The translations under genes were made by a program, and so were the position numbers. From NCBI GenBank assembly GCA_947494805.1, contig CANLWK010000001.1, forward strand, positions 930,001 through 994,000: 64,000 bases of DNA, given 5' to 3'. Shown here in pieces: positions 35,850-43,410 of this stretch. This stretch comes from an uncultured Croceitalea sp. (lineage in GTDB: Bacteria > Bacteroidota > Bacteroidia > Flavobacteriales > Flavobacteriaceae). Within the stretch, counting starts at the first letter, position 1; each line of letters opens with the position of its first letter. Under the pieces are notes generated by a model, which was not told the origin of the DNA, did no database searches, and saw only the letters and a program-made list of their open reading frames with translations.

Positions 35850-35936
35850 TGGTACTCGAGGCGGGACTTGAACCCGCACGGGCAAATGCCCACAGGATTT
35901 TAAGTCCGGCGTGTCTACCAATTCCACCACTCGAGC
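35850..35936 (-). tRNA. tRNA-Leu (TAA)
   Basis: 87 bases with encoded CCA. The acceptor stem pairs GCTCGAG with CTCGAGT; the D-arm has TGGTAGACACG; the anticodon loop CTTAAAA gives anticodon TAA. A long variable arm (GTGGGCATTTGCCC) marks a class II tRNA, and the T-loop is TTCAAGT with a GCGGG/CCCGC stem. It lies 68 bp downstream of tRNA-Gly on the same strand. Confidence 0.97.
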
Positions 35937-35969
35937 ATTCGGACTTATCATAACTTCGTTCAAAAAAAA

Positions 35970-35996
35970 ACTCCACCCTTGGTGACTGAGCGGAGT
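35970..35996 (-). terminator. Possible terminator between tRNA-Gly and tRNA-Leu
   Basis: On the minus strand ACTC and CACC pair with GGTG and GAGT around AAG, and a run of T follows (35962-35969). The stem contains the flavobacterial GACTGAGCGGAGTCG word. The hairpin has an asymmetric bulge, so strength is uncertain. Confidence 0.45.
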
Positions 35997-36004
35997 CGAA
36001 GTTG

Positions 36005-36077
36005 AGCGAAAAACGGGATTCGAACCCGCGACCTCCACCTTGGCAAGGTGATGCTCTACCAACTGAGCTATTTTCGC
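36005..36077 (-). tRNA. tRNA-Gly (GCC)
   Basis: 73 bases without encoded CCA. The acceptor stem pairs GCGAAAA with TTTTCGC, with discriminator T. The D-arm is AGCTCAGTTGGTAGAGC, the anticodon loop TTGCCAA gives anticodon GCC, and the T-arm contains GCGGGTTCGAATCCCG. It lies upstream of tRNA-Leu and 133 bp beyond the end of mutS. Confidence 0.97.
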
Positions 36078-36210
36078 ATTTTAAAGAACATCATCAATTT
36101 TCACTGATGCGGATGCAAATTTAAAACATTTCTTGAAATCTAAAAGAATTTTTGAATGAAAAGATTACCAATACGTTCGCTTAAAGTCAGGGTGGACGAA
36201 CGAAGCTCGA

Positions 36211-38832
36211 TTACGAACTCGCTTTATTCTTTTTGGTCAGCAAACGCTTAATTTCGTTCAGTTTCATCAACGCCTCAACAGGCGTGAGGGTATCAATATC
36301 TAAGTGTAATATTTCTTCTTTGATTTCTTCTAACAACGGGTCGTCCAAATTGAAAAAACTGAGCTGCATTTCGTTTTGGGCATCTTGTAGTTTTTCAGTA
36401 ACAGCTTCACTTGAATGTGACTTTTCAAGCTTTTTGAGCATTTTGGTGGCTTTTTGAACCACTTGTTGCGGCATACCGGCCATTTTGGCAACATGAATAC
36501 CAAAACTGTGCTCACTACCGCCAGCAACCAACTTTCTCAAGAACAAGACGTTATCTTGCAACTCTTTGACCGAGACATTGTAATTTTTGATGCGCTCAAA
36601 GGTATTGGTCATTTCGTTGAGCTCATGATAATGTGTTGCAAACAGGGTCTTTGCACGTGATGGGTGTTCATGCAAATATTCTGATATGGCCCACGCAATG
36701 GAGATACCGTCATAGGTTGAGGTACCACGACCTATTTCGTCTAAAAGCACCAAGCTGCGTTCTGAAAGGTTGTTCAAAATAGATGCGGTCTCGTTCATCT
36801 CTACCATAAACGTAGACTCGCCCATTGAGATGTTGTCACTTGCCCCTACGCGGGTGAAAATTTTATCGACCACCCCAATTTCTGCGGCAGCGGCCGGTAC
36901 AAAGCTCCCCATTTGGGCCAAGAGTACAATGAGCGCGGTTTGGCGTAAAATAGCTGATTTACCACTCATATTGGGCCCTGTGATCATAATGATCTGTTGG
37001 TGGTCACGGTTCAGCACCACATCATTGGTAATATAACTTTCACCAAGGGGCAGTTGCTTTTCAATCACCGGATGACGCCCTTCTCTAATGTTCAAGTGGG
37101 TCGAATCGTCGATTTCAGGTAGCACGTAGTTGTTATCTCTTGCCAATTGGGCAAAACCGCAAAGGCAATCCAATTGCGCAATCAACTGTGCATTTTGCTG
37201 TACTTGGGTGATATGGGCCTGCATCCAGACCAATAACTGTTCAAAAAGCTGTTGCTCTAAGCTCAATATGCGTTCTTCGGCACCCAAAATTTTGGCCTCG
37301 TACTCTTTTAGCTCTTCGGTGATATAGCGCTCGGCATTGACCAAGGTTTGTTTACGGATCCAGTTTTCAGGTACTTTGTCCTTATGGGTATTGCGTACTT
37401 CAATATAATATCCAAAAACATTGTTTGAAGCTATTTTGAGCGAAGTGATACCGGTTGCCTCCGTTTCACGCGCTAACATTTTGTCAAGATAATCTTTGCC
37501 CGAGAAGGCCAATTGCCGCAAATCGTCCAGCTCTGAAGAATAACCCTTGGCAATGGTGTTTCCCTTGACAATCTGTACCGGTGCCTCTTCATTGAGCATT
37601 TCTTTTACCTTTTCACGTAGGTCATCGCAGGCATGCAATTTTGAACCGATCGTCTGCAAGGCCCCATTGGTACTTTCGCCCGCAATTTGTTTAATGGGTA
37701 CTATGGCCTCCAACGAATTTTTCAGTTGCACAACTTCCCTGGGGTTGATTTTTCCCGTGGCCACTTTTGAAATCAAGCGCTCAAGATCACCCATTTGCTT
37801 GATCCAATGCTGCGTTTTATGTAATACGGTTTCTTCTTCCTTTAAATAGTGGACCACCTGATGGCGCTGTACAATCTTATCCTTGTTTTTGAGTGGTAGG
37901 GCCAGCCATCTTTTGAGCATGCGCCCGCCCATGGGCGAAATCGTTTTATCAATGATCTGTAACAATGTTATTGCATTCAGGTTGTTTGAGTGGTACAGTT
38001 CTAGGTTTCTGATGGTAAAACGGTCCATCCAAACATGCTCTTCCTCTGCAATACGTTGTAGGGTATTGATATGTTGCAATTGCCGGTGCTGTGTTTCCGA
38101 CAGGTAGTGTAAAATGGCCCCTGATGCGATAATGCCATGCTGTAAATGGTCTACCCCAAAGCCTTGTAGTGTCTTGGTCTTAAAATGGTTGGTCAAGCTT
38201 TCATGGGCATAGTCCTCTTGAAAAATCCAGTCCTCAAGAAAAAATGCATGTAAGTTGGGGTCAAAAACGGCTAAAAACTCTTTTCTATGCGCTTTGGAAA
38301 CCAAAACTTCATTGGGGCTAAAATTCTGTAACAGTTTATCAATTTGCTCAGCGGATCCTTCTGAAGTTAAAAATTCACCTGTTGAAATATCCAAAAAAGA
38401 GACCCCCAATTTCTGACGCCCAAAATGGACCGCCGCCAAGAAGTTATTGCTTTTGGCCGAGAGGATATCATCATTCAGGGCTACGCCTGGTGTGACCAGT
38501 TCGGTCACCCCGCGTTTGACAATGCTTTTGGTTTGCTTGGGATCTTCCAATTGGTCACAAATGGCAACACGTTGCCCCGCCTTGACCAATTTTGGCAGAT
38601 AGGTGTTCAATGAATGATGCGGAAAACCCGCCAGTTCGGTCTGATCGCCACCATTGTTTCGATGGGTCAGCACAATACCCAAAATCTCAGCGGCCTTAAT
38701 GGCATCATCGCCAAAGGTTTCATAAAAATCACCCACACGAAAGAGTAACAACGCATCAGGATGTTTGGTCTTGATGGTATTGTATTGTTTCATTAAAGGG
38801 GTAACCTTTTTGGTTTTTGATGCTTTGCCCAA
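36211..38832 (-). CDS. mutS: DNA mismatch repair protein MutS
   Basis: 873 residues, the usual MutS length. The N-terminal mismatch-binding domain has the [16 protein letters not shown] segment with the Phe-x-Glu motif. The core and clamp domains follow, and the C-terminal ATPase has Walker [13 protein letters not shown], Walker [17 protein letters not shown] and FATHYHEL. It recognises mispairs after replication. The start appears to be a TTG at 38832, because [18 protein letters not shown] is the expected family N-terminus and no ATG or GTG lies upstream in frame before the stop at 38884-38886. The next internal ATG (codon 14) would remove part of the conserved segment. Confidence 0.96.
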   Translation of the reverse strand: MGKASKTKKVTPLMKQYNTIKTKHPDALLLFRVGDFYETFGDDAIKAAEILGIVLTHRNNGGDQTELAGFPHHSLNTYLPKLVKAGQRVAICDQLEDPKQTKSIVKRGVTELVTPGVALNDDILSAKSNNFLAAVHFGRQKLGVSFLDISTGEFLTSEGSAEQIDKLLQNFSPNEVLVSKAHRKEFLAVFDPNLHAFFLEDWIFQEDYAHESLTNHFKTKTLQGFGVDHLQHGIIASGAILHYLSETQHRQLQHINTLQRIAEEEHVWMDRFTIRNLELYHSNNLNAITLLQIIDKTISPMGGRMLKRWLALPLKNKDKIVQRHQVVHYLKEEETVLHKTQHWIKQMGDLERLISKVATGKINPREVVQLKNSLEAIVPIKQIAGESTNGALQTIGSKLHACDDLREKVKEMLNEEAPVQIVKGNTIAKGYSSELDDLRQLAFSGKDYLDKMLARETEATGITSLKIASNNVFGYYIEVRNTHKDKVPENWIRKQTLVNAERYITEELKEYEAKILGAEERILSLEQQLFEQLLVWMQAHITQVQQNAQLIAQLDCLCGFAQLARDNNYVLPEIDDSTHLNIREGRHPVIEKQLPLGESYITNDVVLNRDHQQIIMITGPNMSGKSAILRQTALIVLLAQMGSFVPAAAAEIGVVDKIFTRVGASDNISMGESTFMVEMNETASILNNLSERSLVLLDEIGRGTSTYDGISIAWAISEYLHEHPSRAKTLFATHYHELNEMTNTFERIKNYNVSVKELQDNVLFLRKLVAGGSEHSFGIHVAKMAGMPQQVVQKATKMLKKLEKSHSSEAVTEKLQDAQNEMQLSFFNLDDPLLEEIKEEILHLDIDTLTPVEALMKLNEIKRLLTKKNKASS

Positions 38833-38921
38833 ATCGAAAAGTTTAATTTTGCCTAAAATAGCAACTAAGCAGCTGTTCTTGAATCATTGTTGATATTTCA
38901 AGGCTAAAAGTGGATAATTTT

Positions 38922-39449
38922 ATGCGCAAACTTGCCAACGCCGAATTAGAGCGTTTGACCGTTGAAGAATTTAAAGCTACGACAAAAACCCCTTTGATCG
39001 TGATATTGGACAATATCAGAAGTTTGAACAACATTGGTTCGGTATTCAGAACGGCCGATGCGTTTTTGATTAAAAAAGTCTATTTGTGCGGCATCACCGC
39101 ACAGCCGCCCCATAAAGACATTCAAAAAACAGCCTTGGGTGCCACCGATAGTGTGGCCTGGGCCTATGAGGAGAATACCCTTGATGCGGTGAACGCCTTG
39201 CAGAAAGGTGGTGTTGAGGTGCTGGCAATTGAGCAGGCCGAATCAGCGACAAAACTAAATGACTTTCAACCCGATAGATCTAAGACCTATGCCGTGGTTT
39301 TTGGAAATGAGGTGAAGGGGGTGGCACAAGATGTGGTTTCCCAATGTGATGGGGTCATCGAAATTCCGCAGTTTGGCACAAAACACTCATTGAATATATC
39401 GGTAAGCGCCGGAGTGGTTCTTTGGGATTTTTGGTCGAAATTGAAGTAA
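38922..39449 (+). CDS. TrmH/SpoU family RNA methyltransferase
   Basis: 175 residues from ATG 38922 (MRKLANAELERL, the usual N-terminus in relatives); a GTG at 38910 would add four residues. The knotted SPOUT motifs are present: LDNIRSLNNIGSVFRTAD (motif 1 with Asn, Gly, Arg), VVFGNEVKGV (motif 2) and IPQFGTKHSLNISVSAGVVLW (motif 3). It transfers methyl from SAM, likely to the 2'-O of a tRNA or rRNA ribose. The exact target is not evident. It is divergent from mutS with about 90 bp between starts. Confidence 0.93.
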   Translation: MRKLANAELERLTVEEFKATTKTPLIVILDNIRSLNNIGSVFRTADAFLIKKVYLCGITAQPPHKDIQKTALGATDSVAWAYEENTLDAVNALQKGGVEVLAIEQAESATKLNDFQPDRSKTYAVVFGNEVKGVAQDVVSQCDGVIEIPQFGTKHSLNISVSAGVVLWDFWSKLK

Positions 39450-39512
39450 AGATTTTGCTTTTTTTAGAACAGGCCTCAGAACAATTTTAAAGGGTTTTGA
39501 CGAGGCCCAACT

Positions 39513-39536
39513 AAAAACCCCCGACTGTTGTCAGGG
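39513..39536 (-). terminator. Terminator of the folK-deoxynucleoside kinase gene
   Basis: On the minus strand CCCCTGAC and GTCGGGGG pair (one T:G wobble) around AACA and are followed by TTTTTAG. It lies about 100 bp beyond the stop at 39634. The methyltransferase gene converges from the left. Confidence 0.75.
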
Positions 39537-39633
39537 GCTTGAACATATAGTTTGAGTTAGTTAGTTGCTGTCTTTGCAGGGTGCTAATAAATAAAAACCA
39601 TTCGTTATATCCAAATTATTTCTAAAAATTATC

Positions 39634-40779
39634 TTAACCCGACACTTCAATGAGCTTGGTCTCAATACGGTTCAATATGTATTCGTAATCGTTTGGGTTA
39701 GCCACAAAATCCAACCCGCCCAAATCAATTAAAAGGCTTGTTTGTTGTGGATGTCCTTTGATAAAGTCGAGGTATCCCCTATTGATATCTTCTAAATAAT
39801 CGGCGCTGATATTTTGCTCGTAATCGCGCCCCCGTTTTTTGATGTTCGCCAATAAACGTTCAGTACTCTGGTACAGATAAATATAGATATCGGGCTTTTT
39901 GACCTCTTTGTACATAAAGTTAAAAACCTTGCGATACAGGGCGAACTCTTCTTTTTGCAAGGTGATTTTTGCAAAGATCAACGACTTGAAAATATCATAA
40001 TCGCTGACCATAAATTTTTTGAACAGGTCAAACTGGGTGGTGTCATCAGTGAACTGCTGATAACGATCTGCCAGAAAGGACATCTCTAGCGGAAATGCAT
40101 AGCGCGATTGGTCTTCATAAAATTTTGGTAGAAAAGGATTATCGGCAAAGCGCTCCAAAACCAACTTGGCATTGAAATCTTGTGCGATCATTTTGGTGAG
40201 TGTGGTCTTACCAGCACCGATACTGCCTTCAATGGAAAGAAAGTGAAGCTGATTAAAAAGAGCCTCCCGCGATATTTGAAGTCGTTGTTTCACCTTCTGA
40301 AGAGCGTTCGTATCTCGACATTCTTGCAGCAAATTGCGCGTATCTTTATGGAAAACGGGATGATAGTGCTGTGGGGCGATATCGGCCAAGGGCTTGAGCA
40401 CAAAATTTCGCTCGACCATTCGCGGGTGAGGAATGATAAGGTTCTCAGTATCGATGACAAGATCTTCAAAAAGCAATATATCCAAATCAATGTTGCGGGA
40501 AACATAAGTGCCATCAGCGGTACGTTCACGACCAAAATTTGTTTCAATGGCCGCCATTTGAGCCAAAAGAGCTGCCGGGGCCAAGGTGGTCCGCACAGCA
40601 AAACAGGCGTTCAAAAAGTCTGCCCCTTGAAAACCGACCGCCGCGTTTTCATAAACGGCAGAAACCTTTTCAACGGTGGTATGTGCGTCGTTCATCTGAA
40701 AAATGGCCTTCTGCAGGTTCAAAAAGCGATTTCCAAGATTACTGCCCACTGAAATATATGCAATCTGTGCTTTGCCCAT
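39634..40779 (-). CDS. folK: Bifunctional HPPK (FolK)-deoxynucleoside kinase fusion
   Basis: 381 residues from the ATG at 40779; a TTG at 40806 would add nine residues but lacks the conserved start. Residues 1-165 are 6-hydroxymethyl-7,8-dihydropterin pyrophosphokinase with GSNLGNR (12-18), RNIDLDIL (95-102) and HPRM (118-121), a folate-synthesis step. Residues 180-381 are a deoxynucleoside kinase with P-loop GSIGAGKTTL (185-194), the ERFADNPFL motif and the LID sequence KKRGRDYEQ. The fusion links folate and dNTP salvage in one cytoplasmic chain. It is divergent from sppA. Confidence 0.93.
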   Translation of the reverse strand: MGKAQIAYISVGSNLGNRFLNLQKAIFQMNDAHTTVEKVSAVYENAAVGFQGADFLNACFAVRTTLAPAALLAQMAAIETNFGRERTADGTYVSRNIDLDILLFEDLVIDTENLIIPHPRMVERNFVLKPLADIAPQHYHPVFHKDTRNLLQECRDTNALQKVKQRLQISREALFNQLHFLSIEGSIGAGKTTLTKMIAQDFNAKLVLERFADNPFLPKFYEDQSRYAFPLEMSFLADRYQQFTDDTTQFDLFKKFMVSDYDIFKSLIFAKITLQKEEFALYRKVFNFMYKEVKKPDIYIYLYQSTERLLANIKKRGRDYEQNISADYLEDINRGYLDFIKGHPQQTSLLIDLGGLDFVANPNDYEYILNRIETKLIEVSG

Positions 40780-40818
40780 ATTGAACGAACAAAGTAAACA
40801 AAACAAAGTGACAATGGT

Positions 40819-40826
40819 TATCTTTG
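40819..40826 (+). promoter_or_regulatory. Possible -7 box of sppA
   Basis: TATCTTTG fits the Bacteroidota TAnnTTTG -7 consensus and lies 21 bp before the sppA ATG. A convincing TTTG -33 box at the right distance is not seen. Confidence 0.4.
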
Positions 40827-40847
40827 CAACCTTATAAAAATTTTGCG

Positions 40848-42608
40848 ATGAAATTTCTACGAAATCTTCTGGCGGCCATTTTGGGCTGTCTTATTGCATT
40901 CGGAATATTGTTTTTTATGTTTTTCATTTTTGCGGCGCTCTTGAGCGGTGGTGATGATACAGTGAAGGTGAAACCAAATTCAGTATTGGAGCTGAGTTTT
41001 ACGGCACCTATCCGTGACTATGAGGGCAAAGATGATAACGCTCCCTTCGCTGGCCTTTTTGAAGAGGGTATGGGACTTGATGAAATTCTGCATGCCATAA
41101 GGGTCGCTGCTGATGATAAAAAGATTGAGGGCATCAGTATCAATACCAGTTTTTTGCTTTCGGGCTTTGCCCAAACACAAGAAATGCGAAAGGCACTTGA
41201 AGACTTCAAAGCGACAGGAAAGTTTATTTATGGATATTCTGATTTTTATACGCAAAAAGACTACTATTTGGCCAGTGTGGCCGATGAGATTTATTTGAAT
41301 CCGCAAGGAGCTATGGATTTCAAAGGACTGGCTTCTGAGGTACTTTACTTAAAAGATATTCAAGAAAAAACAGGTGTTAAAATGGAGGTCATCCGCCATG
41401 GAAAATATAAGAGCGCAGTGGAACCTTATCTCTCAGATACCATGAGTGACGAAAACCGTTCACAGATCAAAGAACTGCTCGTATCAATTTGGACCAGCGC
41501 TTTAGAAGATATTGCGGCATCGCGTAATATGGATATAGCGCGATTGAATACGATTGCCGATACCTTAGGGGCTAGAATGCCCAAATATGCTCTGCAATCA
41601 GGTATGGTTGATGGAACGTTGTATTTTGATGAGTACGAAAACATCATCCGTGAACGTCTACAGCTTGATGAAGAGGCTAAAATTAATTACGTTGATTTTG
41701 AAGATTACATTCGTGTTGCCAAAAACAAGAATTTAAAATCAGGCAGTGATAAAATTGCGGTCATTTATGCACAAGGTGAAATTTTTTACGGCGAAGGCAA
41801 TAAAGACTTCATCGGCCAGGGGGTCATTAATAGGGCGCTTGAAAAAGCGCGAAATAATGATAACATCAAGGCGATTGTGCTTCGGGTCAACTCTCCGGGT
41901 GGTAGTGCCTTGGTTTCTGATATCATCTGGCGTGAAGTTGAACTGACCAAAGCCATTAAGCCAGTGATTGTCTCTTTTGGAAATGTGGCCGCATCTGGTG
42001 GATATTACATTGCAGCCGGGGCAGATAAGATTTTTGCTGAGCCTACCACCATCACAGGTTCCATAGGGGTGTTCGGCACAATACCTAATGTAAGCGAACT
42101 GGCAGAAAACATTGGTATTAATGCCGAGCAGGTCGGTACCAATAAAAACTCGGTAGACTATTCTTTGTTTGAACCTATGACCGATACGTTCAGAAACCAG
42201 ATCCAAGAGGGCATCGAACATACCTATGATACTTTTTTGGCACGCGTTGCCGAAGGAAGAAACATGTCGGTTGATGCCGTTGATGAAATTGCACAAGGTC
42301 GTGTTTGGAGTGGAGTCGATGCGCAGCGATTAGGGTTGGTCGATGAATTGGGCAGTTTAGATGATGCCATTGCCGCTGCCGCCGAAATGGTAGAGCTTGA
42401 AACCTATGGTATTCGTAAATACCCTAAATATAAGTCAGATTTTGAGAGGTTAATGGATGATCTGGGTGGGGCAAAGGCAAAGTTCGGTGAGGCATTCATT
42501 AAAGATGAACTGGGTGCTGATACATATAAAACCTTGAAGCATCTGAAGCAAATGACCGAACAAAAAGGGATTCAGGCTAAACTGCCCTACACCCTAAACA
42601 TCAAATAA
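40848..42608 (+). CDS. sppA: Signal peptide peptidase SppA, 67K type
   Basis: 586 residues from ATG 40848 (MKFLRNLLAAILG); a TTG at 40824 would add eight residues ahead of the membrane anchor. One N-terminal transmembrane segment is followed by two SppA/ClpP-like domains, as in the long form. The catalytic Lys is Lys188 in GKYKSAVEPYLS, and the nucleophile is Ser383 in AASGGYYIAAGAD. It cleaves leftover signal peptides in the inner membrane, facing the periplasm. It begins 69 bp from the divergent folK start. Confidence 0.95.
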   Translation: MKFLRNLLAAILGCLIAFGILFFMFFIFAALLSGGDDTVKVKPNSVLELSFTAPIRDYEGKDDNAPFAGLFEEGMGLDEILHAIRVAADDKKIEGISINTSFLLSGFAQTQEMRKALEDFKATGKFIYGYSDFYTQKDYYLASVADEIYLNPQGAMDFKGLASEVLYLKDIQEKTGVKMEVIRHGKYKSAVEPYLSDTMSDENRSQIKELLVSIWTSALEDIAASRNMDIARLNTIADTLGARMPKYALQSGMVDGTLYFDEYENIIRERLQLDEEAKINYVDFEDYIRVAKNKNLKSGSDKIAVIYAQGEIFYGEGNKDFIGQGVINRALEKARNNDNIKAIVLRVNSPGGSALVSDIIWREVELTKAIKPVIVSFGNVAASGGYYIAAGADKIFAEPTTITGSIGVFGTIPNVSELAENIGINAEQVGTNKNSVDYSLFEPMTDTFRNQIQEGIEHTYDTFLARVAEGRNMSVDAVDEIAQGRVWSGVDAQRLGLVDELGSLDDAIAAAAEMVELETYGIRKYPKYKSDFERLMDDLGGAKAKFGEAFIKDELGADTYKTLKHLKQMTEQKGIQAKLPYTLNIK

Positions 42609-42669
42609 AAGTAGCGATACCCTGCCATAATATGTTAATTCGTATTATTGTGATAAGGTTCAATACCAT

Positions 42670-43377
42670 ATGACACAAAAAGACAAGCGATTTGCTTTTC
42701 AAATATACCTCTACCTCGGGGCGCTTTTTATTACGTCACTCGTAGTTTCAAATTTAATATTTCAAAAGTTTTTTTATTGGAAACCTTTTGGAGATGTTAC
42801 CGTTTTAGGAGCCAGTCTGTTTGAGATTTCGGTGGGAATATTACCATATCCCATCACTTTTTTGATAACGGATTTGATCTCAGAAATCTTTGGCAAAAAA
42901 AAGGCTAACCAAGTAGTTATAGCTGGTATTTTTGCCTCTTTCTTTTCTTTGACCATTGTATATACGGCCTCGGCAGTACCTGCCACCGATTGGTCACCTG
43001 TGACCAATACCATGTTCTCAGAGGTTTTTGGTAACACTATTGTAGCGGTTTTTGCGTCCATGATGGCCTATTTATTGGCGCAATTTGTAGATATTCAAAT
43101 CTATCATTTTTGGAAAAGGCTCACCAAGGGCAAATACCTGTGGTTACGGAACAACTTTTCAACGTTCTCCTCGCAGTTCATAGACACCTTTACTGTAGTA
43201 TTGTTGTTGTGTTGCTTCGGTGAAATTCCGTGGGGTTTGTTTTATGGTTTGGTCGTTAGTGGTTTCCTCTTTAAAATTTTTATTGCCTTGCTCGACACCC
43301 CTTTGCTCTATCTTTTCGTATATCTATTACGTAAAAGATTTAACTTAAAAATAGGAGAAGAAATACACCTAGATTAA
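42670..43377 (+). CDS. Queuosine precursor transporter (YhhQ/VUT family)
   Basis: 235 residues with about six hydrophobic segments and the family's NLIFQKFFYW, PYPITFLITDLISEIFGKKKAN and FSSQFIDTF signatures. YhhQ-type inner-membrane proteins import 7-deazapurine precursors (preQ0, preQ1) for tRNA queuosine. The ATG at 42670 is 61 bp after sppA on the same strand, and the AsmA gene starts 33 bp after its stop, so they may be read together. Confidence 0.92.
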   Translation: MTQKDKRFAFQIYLYLGALFITSLVVSNLIFQKFFYWKPFGDVTVLGASLFEISVGILPYPITFLITDLISEIFGKKKANQVVIAGIFASFFSLTIVYTASAVPATDWSPVTNTMFSEVFGNTIVAVFASMMAYLLAQFVDIQIYHFWKRLTKGKYLWLRNNFSTFSSQFIDTFTVVLLLCCFGEIPWGLFYGLVVSGFLFKIFIALLDTPLLYLFVYLLRKRFNLKIGEEIHLD

Positions 43378-43410
43378 GATTGCAACGTTATCGAATTTAA
43401 GGCCTCAAAG

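Noticed and set aside
35805-36062. 85-codon open frame over the tRNA genes (minus strand)
   Set aside because: It overlaps tRNA-Leu and tRNA-Gly almost completely, so it is not a protein gene.
40180-40752. 190-codon plus-strand frame opposite folK
   Set aside because: It is antisense to a well-supported two-domain enzyme and shows no domain of its own.
41739-42296. 185-codon minus-strand frame opposite sppA
   Set aside because: The sense protein has complete catalytic motifs in this stretch, and the antisense product is Cys- and His-rich with no recognised family.
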